From CAYNFR01 sp964396595 (lineage in GTDB: Bacteria; Bacteroidota; Bacteroidia; Chitinophagales; Saprospiraceae): a stretch of DNA of 20,274 nt. The notes beneath the pieces were generated by a model. It was not told the origin of the DNA. It saw only the letters and a program-made list of their open reading frames with translations, and did not search any database. Location: contig CAYNFR010000044.1 in NCBI GenBank assembly GCA_964396595.1, forward strand, positions 1 through 20,274, in the 5' to 3' direction. Positions 1 to 7,845 of the stretch are shown here, piece after piece. The position numbers were made by a program, and so were the translations under genes. Positions within the stretch are counted from its first letter, which is position 1. Each line of letters begins with the position of its first letter.

Positions 1-602
1 TTCTAAACGTCGCTAAGTTAACATTTAATCCGATCTCATCCGCTAGTTCGATACCATTATATTTATACTGGCTCTCGCGAGCAGGTTGATCCATAAATGG
101 CCCTTTTTGCGTCAGGCCGTAAGGGTAATACTGCCCCTCCCACAATATCTCTGATGGTGTAGCGATCAGACCGTCTCCGTTGAGGTCGCTGTACATAAGT
201 CGGGCATTGCCCAGATGGTCGCTGATGGTGTATTCTTGCCGGATGGTATTCGCCCCGGTGAAAAATGCGCGACCTTCGCTGTGCATGATGCTGCTAGTCT
301 CACCATTGATATACTCGATACCGCCGATATAGTCTATATGTGTCGTGCTCGCACCATCAACTATCGTACGACGCAGAGTCGTCCCACTAGCGTCATAGGT
401 CATCTCTTGATATTTCGTGGCAGAGTAGCTGATCTTCGTCGGCAGATCTAGATGATTGTAGCTGATCGTGATTCCTTTGTCCGGATCATTAATTAGATTT
501 CCATTTGTACTGTAGCTATAATGGGTGCTATTGCTATTTTTAAATCCTTCTTGCCCCGCTACACCTGTAACAAGGTCACTCAATAAAAGTCCAGATTGCC
601 TC
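1..602 (-). pseudogene. RHS repeat-associated core fragment, 5'-truncated and running off the left edge
   Basis: Read on the minus strand, one frame is open from about 602 to the window edge. It encodes a typical YD/RHS C-terminal core: YSYSTNGNLINDPDKG, then ISYNHLDLPTKISYS, then TISDHLGNARLMYSDLNGDG, then WEGQYYPYGLTQKGPFM, ending YNGIELADEIGLN before the edge. RHS proteins are very large secreted or surface proteins (commonly over 1000 residues) whose repeats form a shell around a variable C-terminal toxin or effector. Here the frame starts abruptly mid-repeat. An in-frame TAG lies directly upstream (601-603), there is no ATG until deep in the core, and no signal peptide is seen, so the N-terminal part is missing. 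The tRNA-Phe promoter lies about 70 nt away on the other strand. It is probably a decayed or recombined orphan RHS tail. A TTG start (near 586) making a short functional protein is possible but unlikely. Whatever lies beyond the core is outside the window. Confidence 0.8.
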
Positions 603-673
603 TACTTAAGTCTTATGACTATAGATCACATAAAAATAAACTCAAAATAGTACCTCGCCTTTTTAAATTACAG

Positions 674-704
674 TTTGCAGATAACAAAAAAGAAGATACT
701 TTTG
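674..704 (+). promoter_or_regulatory. Bacteroidetes-type promoter of tRNA-Phe
   Basis: TTTG at 674-677 and TACTTTTG at 697-704 are separated by 19 nt. This is an exact match to the Bacteroidetes primary-sigma consensus TTTG-N19-21-TAnnTTTG. The start of transcription would fall around 710, just before the tRNA at 721. Confidence 0.8.
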
Positions 705-720
705 CAGTCCCTTAGACCAA

Positions 721-793
721 GGTACCGTAGCTCAGTTGGTAGAGCAATGGACTGAAAATCCATGTGTCGCTGGTTCGATTCCTGCCGGTACCA
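721..793 (+). tRNA. tRNA-Phe (anticodon GAA)
   Basis: A full cloverleaf can be folded. The acceptor stem is GGTACCG (721-727) with CGGTACC (786-792), discriminator A793. The D stem is GCTC/GAGC (730-733, 742-745). The anticodon stem is ATGGA/TCCAT (747-751, 759-763) around loop CTGAAAA with anticodon GAA at 754-756. The variable loop has 5 nt (764-768). The T arm is GCTGG-TTCGATT-CCTGC (769-785). The 3' CCA is not encoded (CTT follows the discriminator), as is common in this phylum. The T stem has a T-T mismatch at 771/783 (tRNA positions 51/63), where a Watson-Crick pair would be expected. A promoter lies upstream and a terminator downstream, so it is a single-gene unit. Confidence 0.95.
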
Positions 794-800
794 CTTTCTG

Positions 801-833
801 AAACCCGATTAGTACTCCCTAATCGGGTTTTTT
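801..833 (+). terminator. Rho-independent terminator of tRNA-Phe
   Basis: AAACCCGATTAG (801-812) and CTAATCGGGTTT (819-830) form a perfect 12-bp stem with a 6-nt loop, followed by more T residues. It starts 7 nt after the tRNA. Confidence 0.92.
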
Positions 834-989
834 TATACCTTCAATTCAGCATTCTAGCAAGTGCACCCAGCGCATAGAAGAAAATTTGGACATTTTTCGA
901 GATAGAAATCATTTTCCCGATATACTTCGTACATAGAATCATTCCAATCTTTATCTTGACGCTACTTTTTATGTCCAAAATAGAAACAC

Positions 990-2591
990 ATGCTACACAA
1001 GATTTTATGCTTTTTCATTTCAGTAGGTATATTTATTACCGTATCAGGGCAGGGCTCTATGCCGGATGTCCCCGTCATCAAAGAGGGAGATGGTCCGTAT
1101 AATCAGTTAATAATCCGTGGCGCTACGCTCATCAATAGCACAGGTGCGCCACCTATCGGCCCTGTTGATATCGTTATCGAATATAATATCATCGCCAATA
1201 TTCAGACTGTAGGTTATCCCGGCGTCGAAATCAATCAACAAAGAAGACCGCAGCTTAAGCCCGGCGGTAAAGAGCTTGATGCTGCCGGACACTATATTAT
1301 GCCCGGCATGGTAGATATGCACGGTCACATCGGTGGCAGATGGCAAGGTGCCGGAGGAGAGTATGTGTTCAAACTCTGGATGGCGCACGGTATCACCACT
1401 ATCAGAGATCCGAGTTGTGGCAATGGGCTGGACTGGGTGCTACGACACAAGAAACTCAGCGAAAAAAACGAGATCACTGCACCGAGGATATTGGCTTATA
1501 CATCATTTGGGGCAGGTGAATATGACCCTATCAGTACACCGGAACAGGCGAAAGAATGGGTGCGCAACAATGCCACCAGAGGAGCTGATGGCATAAAGTT
1601 CTTTGGGCTATCGCCCAAGCTTTTTGCTGCTGCACTCGAAGAAAACAAGCGTCTTGGCTTGCGTTCGGCCTGCCACCATGCACAGCTGGAAGTAGGTCGC
1701 TGGAATGTATTACATTCGGCTAGAGCCGGACTGACCAGTATGGAGCATTGGTATGGCTTGCCTGAAGCACTATTCGCCGACAGAACTATCCAGGATTATC
1801 CGAGTGATTATAACTACCAGAACGAACAAAACAGATTTGGCGAAGCCGGTAAGTTGTGGAAGCAGGCCGCGCCCCCTTTCAGCGACCACTGGAATAAAGT
1901 GATGAACGAACTGCTCGAACTTGACTTTACGATCGATCCGACCTTCAATATTTACGAGGCTAACAGAGACTTACAACGCGCCCGCAGAGCTGAGTGGCAT
2001 GAAGACTACACCCTACCCAGTTTATGGCGTTTTTATCAGCCTAGCAAGATCTCTCATGGATCCTACTGGCATTACTGGGGTACAGAAGAAGAAGTAGAAT
2101 GGCGCAATAATTATCGCCTATGGATGACATTTGTCAATGAATATAAAAACAGAGGTGGGCGTGTTACCGCAGGATCTGATAGTGGATTTATATTTCAGTT
2201 GTATGGATTTGGGTATATCAGAGAACTTGAATTACTGCGAGAAGCAGGTTTTCATCCGCTTGAAGTCATAAAAGCAGCCACCCTATCAGGAGCAGAAGCA
2301 CTCGGGATGGATGATCTCGTCGGAAGTATCGAGGTCGGTAAACTCGCGGACTTGGTTATCCTGGAAGAAAATCCGCTCGCCAATATCCAAGTACTCTATG
2401 GCACAGGAGCAATTAAACTCACAGATGATAATGAAGTAGTGCGCGTAGGCGGTGTAAAATATACAGTCAAAGACGGTATCATCTATGACGCTAAAAAACT
2501 GCTCGAAGACGTAAAAAGAATCGTAGACGAAGCCAAGTCCGAAGAAGGATTTGAAATTCTACAACCCGGTATCAAACCCATAAAACCATAA
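990..2591 (+). CDS. Secreted metal-dependent amidohydrolase (imidazolonepropionase-like)
   Basis: A 533-residue protein with an N-terminal hydrophobic signal segment (residues 4-20, ending VSGQG), so probably periplasmic. It has the amidohydrolase TIM-barrel signature: H111-x-H113 in VDMHGHIGG after the first strand, K203 in GADGIKFFG (candidate carboxylated bridging lysine), H229/H230 and H253 in SMEHWYG as later metal ligands, and D397 in TAGSDSG as catalytic aspartate. The C-terminus has the family hallmark GSIEVGKLADLVILEENPLA (444-463). The N-terminal small beta domain is split as usual. Members hydrolyse cyclic amides, dipeptides or related amides; the substrate cannot be read from the sequence. 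The next gene starts 7 nt downstream, so the two are probably co-transcribed. The 158 nt between the tRNA terminator and the start should hold the promoter. TACTTTTT at 963-970 is a weak -7 candidate. No Shine-Dalgarno site is seen. Confidence 0.88.
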   Translation: MLHKILCFFISVGIFITVSGQGSMPDVPVIKEGDGPYNQLIIRGATLINSTGAPPIGPVDIVIEYNIIANIQTVGYPGVEINQQRRPQLKPGGKELDAAGHYIMPGMVDMHGHIGGRWQGAGGEYVFKLWMAHGITTIRDPSCGNGLDWVLRHKKLSEKNEITAPRILAYTSFGAGEYDPISTPEQAKEWVRNNATRGADGIKFFGLSPKLFAAALEENKRLGLRSACHHAQLEVGRWNVLHSARAGLTSMEHWYGLPEALFADRTIQDYPSDYNYQNEQNRFGEAGKLWKQAAPPFSDHWNKVMNELLELDFTIDPTFNIYEANRDLQRARRAEWHEDYTLPSLWRFYQPSKISHGSYWHYWGTEEEVEWRNNYRLWMTFVNEYKNRGGRVTAGSDSGFIFQLYGFGYIRELELLREAGFHPLEVIKAATLSGAEALGMDDLVGSIEVGKLADLVILEENPLANIQVLYGTGAIKLTDDNEVVRVGGVKYTVKDGIIYDAKKLLEDVKRIVDEAKSEEGFEILQPGIKPIKP

Positions 2592-2598
2592 GAATCCC

Positions 2599-4494
2599 AT
2601 GGCAACTAAGCTCCGAAAGGAATTCATCAAAAATCTGCTAAAAGATATCGCAGCATTCGATTATCTACTCGAAAATAATTGGTTTGAAAATGATATAGTG
2701 CGTATCGGAGCAGAACAGGAACTCATCCTGGTTGATAAGGATTCTATGAAGCCCAGTCTGGTAGGCCCGGAGATCAAGAACACTTATTCCCCACAGCATC
2801 CTTGGCTAGTCGGTGAGTTGGCTCGATTTAATCTGGAACTCAACCTGACTCCTCAAGTATTCCGACATGACTGTCTGGATCGTATGGAGGCTGAGTTGCA
2901 TGAATATCTGGGTCATGTCAGCCGATTTGCCAATGAATACCATGCCGACTATGTGCTCACTGGTATCTTGCCAACATTAAAAAAATACCATCTTGCTCTT
3001 GAGAATCTGACACCACATCCTCGATATTACGAGTTAATGAGTGCACTCTCAAAAGATCTGAAGCGCAGCGGTTTCGAATTGCGCTTAACAGGTATAGACG
3101 AGCTATTGGTAAGACATGATTCACCATTGCTCGAGGCGTGTAATACGAGCTTTCAAGTACACCTACAGGTATCGTCAGAGGACTTTGTACAGTATTATAA
3201 TTATGCTTTGGCGCTGACCGCGCCAAGTATAGCTGTTTCTGCTAATTCACCGGTGGTATTCGGTAAGCGCTTATGGCATGAATCCAGAATTGCGCTCTTT
3301 CAGCAAGCCATTGATACGCGCAAGACCTATGACCACATGCGGCAAATGAGTCCGAGGGTGACATTCGGGGAGGGCTGGTTAGAAAACAGTGTGAGCAATA
3401 TTTTCAAGGATGACTTAGCGAGATTCAGGGTGTTGATGCCTTCGGCGGTAGAAGAGGATGCATTGGAAAAAATTGGGCAAGGCATTGCCCCAAAACTACA
3501 GTCTCTCCAGATGCATAACTCTACCGTTTACAGATGGAACAGACCATGCTATGGCATCAGTGATAATGGCAAGCCACATCTGCGTATCGAAAACCGAGTG
3601 TTCCCTGCCGGTCCAACAATACTTGATGAAATGGCCAATGCGGCTTTTTGGTTAGGGGCGATGAGGGGTATGCCACAGCTATATCCGGATATCCGAAACT
3701 ACATGAGTTTTGATGATATAAGGGATAATTTTGGCAAAGCAGCGAGATATGGCATTGACTCAAAGTTCACCTGGAGTCATGACAAAAAAATCACCACAAG
3801 GGATTTATTCCTCGAAGAGTTAATCCCTCTCGCCCGCCATGGCTTACAAAGCATGTCTGTCAATCCGGATAGCATTGATAAGTACATGTCTGTCATCGAA
3901 GAAAGGGTAAAACGCCACATGAACGGTGCAAGGTGGATATTGCGGTCATACACTCGATTGGCCAATGAATGCGCAAGCCACGACGAAGCCTTGACTAACC
4001 TCACTACAGCAATCTATCGCAATCAAAAAAAAGAAAATTATCCGGTACATCAATGGATAGAACCACGGCTAGAAGATCTGGAGCAATACCGCACCGCAGA
4101 CATCAAAGTCTCAGAGTTTATGACAACAGAACTATTCACTGCCCAGCGATCAGATCTGGCAGAGCTGGTATTGCAATTAATGACCTGGAAAGATATATCA
4201 TTCATGCCCGTCGAAGACAAACATGGCAATCTGAAAGGGCTGGTAGGACGCGACAGAATTTTAGAAAAACTCAATCCTGAATCTTCTAAAAAAAGCCCGA
4301 AAGCCAATGATATACTCGTCAAAGATGTCATGATCTCCAATCCGATCGTGATCACTCCCGATGAATCCGTTACCAACGCTATAGAGCTGATGAATTATCA
4401 CTCCATACAATGTCTTCCGGTCGTAAAGGGAAACGAGCTGGTCGGCTTAGTGACCAAAAAAATGCTGGAAACGGTAGTTAATCGAAAAAAGTAA
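2599..4494 (+). CDS. Glutamate-cysteine-ligase-like (GCS2) enzyme fused to two CBS domains
   Basis: A 631-residue, apparently cytoplasmic protein. Residues 1 to about 480 resemble the GCS2 carboxylate-amine ligase family (ATP-grasp-like glutamine-synthetase fold). GAEQELILVD (38-47) carries the acidic metal-ATP motif, CNTSFQVHLQV (181-191) is a core strand, and RIENRVFPAGPT (329-340) is the conserved late motif. Residues about 503-560 and 573-629 are two CBS domains: VSEFMTTELF with FMPVEDKHGNLKGLVGRD, and VKDVMISNPIVITPDESV with LPVVKGNELVGLVTK. Paired CBS domains usually bind AMP, ATP or SAM and act as regulatory sensors. Ligation of an amine or amino acid to a carboxylate, controlled by nucleotide status, is therefore the inferred role. 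A true glutamate-cysteine ligase is only one possibility. It follows the amidohydrolase by 7 nt. The ATG at 2599 fits the tight spacing. Confidence 0.82.
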   Translation: MATKLRKEFIKNLLKDIAAFDYLLENNWFENDIVRIGAEQELILVDKDSMKPSLVGPEIKNTYSPQHPWLVGELARFNLELNLTPQVFRHDCLDRMEAELHEYLGHVSRFANEYHADYVLTGILPTLKKYHLALENLTPHPRYYELMSALSKDLKRSGFELRLTGIDELLVRHDSPLLEACNTSFQVHLQVSSEDFVQYYNYALALTAPSIAVSANSPVVFGKRLWHESRIALFQQAIDTRKTYDHMRQMSPRVTFGEGWLENSVSNIFKDDLARFRVLMPSAVEEDALEKIGQGIAPKLQSLQMHNSTVYRWNRPCYGISDNGKPHLRIENRVFPAGPTILDEMANAAFWLGAMRGMPQLYPDIRNYMSFDDIRDNFGKAARYGIDSKFTWSHDKKITTRDLFLEELIPLARHGLQSMSVNPDSIDKYMSVIEERVKRHMNGARWILRSYTRLANECASHDEALTNLTTAIYRNQKKENYPVHQWIEPRLEDLEQYRTADIKVSEFMTTELFTAQRSDLAELVLQLMTWKDISFMPVEDKHGNLKGLVGRDRILEKLNPESSKKSPKANDILVKDVMISNPIVITPDESVTNAIELMNYHSIQCLPVVKGNELVGLVTKKMLETVVNRKK

Positions 4495-4517
4495 GGCGAA
4501 ATTCGAGGATTAAATGG

Positions 4518-4536
4518 ATGTCTTGAAAGAAGACAT
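4518..4536. repeat. Short inverted repeat downstream of the GCS2-CBS gene
   Basis: ATGTCTT (4518-4524) and AAGACAT (4530-4536) form a 7-bp stem with a 5-nt loop, about 21 nt after the stop codon. There is no T-tract, so it is a weak terminator or an mRNA 3'-end hairpin. It is the only structure I see in the 203-nt gap besides the aconitase promoter. Confidence 0.4.
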
Positions 4537-4586
4537 TTGGCCAAGCCTTCATGATAGATTGATAAATGGTCGCCTACATAGCTTAA

Positions 4587-4620
4587 TTGCTCAGAGATTG
4601 TACGACATACATTATATTTG
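4587..4620 (+). promoter_or_regulatory. Candidate Bacteroidetes-type promoter of aconitase
   Basis: TATATTTG at 4613-4620 matches the TAnnTTTG -7 element exactly. The nearest -33 candidate is AATTG ending at 4589, with a 23-nt spacer that is a little long. The predicted leader is about 70 nt. The -7 element is convincing, the -33 less so. Confidence 0.55.
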
Positions 4621-4697
4621 CATGGCTTACAGAATTTTGTTTTGTAAACGAAAACAATTGATTCGTACCGCACTTATTAACACTAAAACATAGAATC

Positions 4698-6974
4698 ATG
4701 GCATTTGACATAGACTTAATCAGATCAACGTATGCGAATTTTGGAAAGAAGGTTTCCGAGGCAAAAAGAGTATTAGGAAGGCCGCTGACGCTGGCAGAGA
4801 AAATTCTCTATAGTCACCTTCATGAAGATAGTCCATTACAAGATTATGCCAGAGGCAAGGACTATGTCTTCTTTTCTCCGGATCGGGTGGCCATGCAAGA
4901 TGCCACAGCACAGATGGCCTTACTTCAATTTATGATGGCAGGCAAAGACAAAGTTGCCGTACCAAGCACAGTACATTGTGATCACTTGATCCAGGCTAAG
5001 GTCGATGGTGCAGTAGATCTCAAAGGCTCTCTGTCTATCAATTCTGAAGTTTTCAGATTTCTGGAGTCTATCTCCAACAAATACGGCATTGGCTTCTGGA
5101 AGCCCGGTGCAGGTATCATACATCAGGTTGTCTTAGAAAATTATGCCTTTCCGGGCGGGATGATGATCGGCACGGATTCGCACACACCCAATGCGGGAGG
5201 TCTCGGAATGGTGGCCATCGGTGTCGGCGGTGCCGATGCTGTGGATGTAATGGCAGGTATGGCCTGGGAACTCAAGATGCCTAAGTTGATAGGTGTCAGG
5301 CTTTCCGGTAAATTAAACGGTTGGACTTCACCCAAAGATGTCATCCTCAAAGTGGCCGGAATATTGACGGTAAAAGGGGGAACAGGTTCTATTGTAGAAT
5401 ATTTCGGTGATGGAGCACGCAGCCTTAGTTGTACAGGTAAAGGAACGATCTGCAATATGGGCGCTGAGATAGGAGCGACCACCTCTACTTTTGGATATGA
5501 TGATTCTATGTCTAGATATTTGCGTGCTACCGGCAGAACAGATGTAGCCGATCTCGCTGACCAGATAGCCGAACACCTTACCGGTGATTCTGAGTGCTAT
5601 ACGGAGCCTGAGAAATATTTTGACCAAGTTATCGATATACATTTATCAACACTTGAGCCGCATATTAATGGACCGTTCACACCAGACTTGGCAACACCGA
5701 TATCTCAAGTAAAGGCCCTTGCAGAAAAAGAAGGATGGCCACTTGATCTGGAATATTGTCTTATAGGATCATGTACTAACTCTTCTTATGAAGACATAAG
5801 TAGAGCTGCCTCCATTGCTAAACAAGCGATCGAAAATGGTATAAAGCCGGGGTCACAGTTAACCATCACTCCAGGATCTGAACAAGTGAGATACACCATC
5901 GAACGTGATGGTTTTATCGAAATATTTGACCAGATGGGTGCTGTGGTATTCGCAAACGCATGCGGCCCATGCATCGGCCAATGGGATAGAGCGGGTGCCG
6001 ATAAGAAAGAGAAAAACAGCATACTTCACTCATTTAATAGAAACTTCAGTAAGAGAGCCGATGGCAACCCCAATACACACGCCTTCGTAGCCTCGCCTGA
6101 AATCGTCACTGCAGTAGCCTTATCAGGCAAGCTCGGATTTAATCCGATTACGGATGCCCTGACCACTGCAGACGGACGAAAAGTATATCTTGATCCGCCT
6201 CAAGGTGATGAGCTGCCGCAACGGGGATTTGATGTTGAAGATCCGGGATACATCGCTCCTGCAACAGAGGGAAACAGTGTAGAGGTGAAAGTAAGCCCGG
6301 CTTCTGACAGGCTACAGTTGTTGACACCATTTACACCGATCTTCAATGATGAAGTGTGTAATATGCGTGTCCTTCTCAAGGCAAAAGGTAAATGTACGAC
6401 TGACCACATTTCTATGGCCGGTCCGTGGTTGACATATCGCGGTCATCTCGAAAATATAGCAAATAACACCTTCATAGGTGCCATCAATGCCTATAATGAT
6501 AAAGCTAACCATGTAGCCAATTATATGGAGAGCAACACTAATCCTGAATTTCTTCCTGTGCCGGATAGTGCCAGAAAATATAAAACAGCAGGTGTCGGTA
6601 CTATAGTTTTTGGGGAAGAAAACTATGGAGAAGGGTCATCTCGTGAGCATGCCGCCATGCAGCCAAGATTCCTGGGGGTGAAAGCTGTGGTGGTAAAATC
6701 TTTCGCACGTATTCACGAGACGAATCTCAAAAAACAAGGAATGCTGGCACTTACATTCGCTAACACAGCAGACTACGATAAGATTCGCCAAGATGATGTG
6801 GTAACGATCGAAGGATTTGAGACGATGTCACCTGATACGCCATTGACTATTCACTTACAACATGCTGATGGCACGAGCGATAGTTTTAAAGTAAACCACA
6901 GTTACAACGAGGCGCAGATAAGATGGGTAAGATACGGCTCGGCGCTAAATGAAATACGCGCTAAGGCAATCTAG
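4698..6974 (+). CDS. Aconitate hydratase, mitochondrial-type
   Basis: A 758-residue enzyme interconverting citrate and isocitrate in the TCA cycle, cytoplasmic. The [4Fe-4S] ligands are visible as C359 (LIGSCTNSSYED) and C422/C425 (NACGPCIGQWD), spaced as in mitochondrial aconitase. Other family motifs are GTDSHTPNAGGLGM (158-171), TTDHISMAGPW (567-577) and the active-site loop NYGEGSSREHA (642-652), whose S647 corresponds to the catalytic serine and R649 to the substrate-binding arginine. The length is normal for the mitochondrial or Bacteroidetes form, shorter than the roughly 890-residue AcnA/IRP form. A Bacteroidetes -7 box lies about 78 nt upstream and no gene shares its strand closely, so it appears monocistronic. 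No terminator with a T-tract follows. An imperfect ATTGGTC/GACCAAT inverted repeat (7020-7026/7043-7049) is the only structure after the stop. Confidence 0.96.
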   Translation: MAFDIDLIRSTYANFGKKVSEAKRVLGRPLTLAEKILYSHLHEDSPLQDYARGKDYVFFSPDRVAMQDATAQMALLQFMMAGKDKVAVPSTVHCDHLIQAKVDGAVDLKGSLSINSEVFRFLESISNKYGIGFWKPGAGIIHQVVLENYAFPGGMMIGTDSHTPNAGGLGMVAIGVGGADAVDVMAGMAWELKMPKLIGVRLSGKLNGWTSPKDVILKVAGILTVKGGTGSIVEYFGDGARSLSCTGKGTICNMGAEIGATTSTFGYDDSMSRYLRATGRTDVADLADQIAEHLTGDSECYTEPEKYFDQVIDIHLSTLEPHINGPFTPDLATPISQVKALAEKEGWPLDLEYCLIGSCTNSSYEDISRAASIAKQAIENGIKPGSQLTITPGSEQVRYTIERDGFIEIFDQMGAVVFANACGPCIGQWDRAGADKKEKNSILHSFNRNFSKRADGNPNTHAFVASPEIVTAVALSGKLGFNPITDALTTADGRKVYLDPPQGDELPQRGFDVEDPGYIAPATEGNSVEVKVSPASDRLQLLTPFTPIFNDEVCNMRVLLKAKGKCTTDHISMAGPWLTYRGHLENIANNTFIGAINAYNDKANHVANYMESNTNPEFLPVPDSARKYKTAGVGTIVFGEENYGEGSSREHAAMQPRFLGVKAVVVKSFARIHETNLKKQGMLALTFANTADYDKIRQDDVVTIEGFETMSPDTPLTIHLQHADGTSDSFKVNHSYNEAQIRWVRYGSALNEIRAKAI

Positions 6975-7383
6975 GGGGAGTTGAGGAAGACGGGGTTAAG
7001 TAAGCTTTAGGAATTCCTAATTGGTCTTAGGACAATCAAATGGACCAATGACAATAAACGCTGTATTCGAAATGCAGAAGAATTTCTGATTGAAATATTC
7101 GAGTTTCTTATACAATATAAATCCATCGCTCATAAATGAAGGCGAAACAAGAACCATATTGATTGATTCATAAATCTCTGATGAGCATTACGATCATATC
7201 GAAGTTTATGTATGGAGCTCGGGAAGTCAGGGACAGTCATTGGTCATGACGATAGAATCGCTGATGTTTTACATTCTCTTGTGATCAACATGAAGAATAA
7301 TATCGAAATAGCAAAGTTTTAAGATCTTACATATTCAAATTCTATATATATTTCGCCATTATTAATCATTTAAACGAAAATCA
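6975..7383. other. 409-nt spacer between aconitase and mscL, with a possible decayed coding remnant
   Basis: No intact gene of convincing length lies here on either strand. One plus-strand frame (about 7090-7284) reads protein-like sequence interrupted by a single TAA at 7171: INPSLINEGETRTILIDS, stop, then ISDEHYDHIEVYVWSSGSQG, ending at TGA 7282-7284. This could be the ruin of a small secreted protein, or chance. Another short frame (7212-7322, 36 codons from ATG) overlaps it and has no support. An ATTGGTC/GACCAAT inverted repeat lies at 7020-7049. TATATTTC at 7347-7354 is one base off the -7 consensus and may serve mscL, but no -33 box is well placed. Confidence 0.3.
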
Positions 7384-7785
7384 ATGATCAAGGAATTTTT
7401 AGCTTTTATTAAAACAGGTAATGTTGTTGAATTTGCTGTTGCCGTTATTTTAGCTGGTGCAATAGGTGGTGTTGTTAATGGCTTTGTAGAAGACATTATG
7501 ATGCCCTTAATCGGGCAATTGGTAGGCGGGATAGATTTTTCAGACCTTAAAGCTGTACTCAGCCCTGCTGTGATAGGCGCAGATGGTACGGAGATCACTC
7601 CTGAAAACGCAGTCCGTTACGGTAAATGGATAACAGCATTCATCAATTTAATAATTGTAGGCTTGGTGCTTTTCTTAATCGTAAAAGCTTACAACAAAAC
7701 CAAAACACCTCCTCCACCTCCTGCTCCCGCAGGACCTACTCAAGAGGAATTATTGGCTCAGATAAGAGATTTATTGAAGAGATAA
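7384..7785 (+). CDS. mscL: Large-conductance mechanosensitive channel MscL
   Basis: A 133-residue inner-membrane channel, forming a homopentamer that opens on strong membrane tension and releases solutes during osmotic downshock. The sequence follows the family from the N-terminal amphipathic helix (IKEFLAFIKTGNVVEFAVAV) through pore helix TM1 (glycine/alanine-rich VILAGAIGGVVNGFVEDI), the loop IMMPLIGQLVGGIDF, a periplasmic loop with TEITPENAVRYG, TM2 (about residues 81-101, ITAFINLIIVGLVLFLIVKA), and the C-terminal bundle EELLAQIRDLLKR. The length is normal. The linker before the bundle is unusually proline-rich (KTPPPPPAPAGP). The upstream gap is non-coding, the downstream gene is convergent and a hairpin terminator separates them, so mscL is a single-gene unit. 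The start at ATG 7384 gives the expected N-terminus. Confidence 0.97.
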   Translation: MIKEFLAFIKTGNVVEFAVAVILAGAIGGVVNGFVEDIMMPLIGQLVGGIDFSDLKAVLSPAVIGADGTEITPENAVRYGKWITAFINLIIVGLVLFLIVKAYNKTKTPPPPPAPAGPTQEELLAQIRDLLKR

Positions 7786-7801
7786 TCTGATGTTACATGA
7801 T

Positions 7802-7829
7802 AAAAAAGGGGGTTATAGCCCCCTTTTTT
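7802..7829. terminator. Bidirectional terminator between mscL and the DUF6029-like gene
   Basis: AAAAAAGGGGG (7802-7812), loop TTATAG, and CCCCCTTTTTT (7819-7829) form a perfect 11-bp stem with an A-tract on one side and a T-tract on the other. It can therefore terminate both the plus-strand mscL and the minus-strand block ending at 7846. Confidence 0.93.
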
Positions 7830-7845
7830 ATTACTTCCAAGTTCA

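Noticed and set aside
215..451. Plus-strand open frame of 78 codons at the left end
   Set aside because: It lies antisense to the minus-strand RHS core, whose translation shows clear YD-repeat motifs, and has no recognisable sequence of its own.
4050..4376. Minus-strand 108-codon frame inside the GCS2-CBS gene
   Set aside because: The plus strand carries two clear CBS domains here, and the minus frame has no start context or motif.
7212..7322. 36-codon plus-strand frame before mscL
   Set aside because: It is too short, has no signal peptide, motif or promoter, and overlaps another equally plausible remnant frame.
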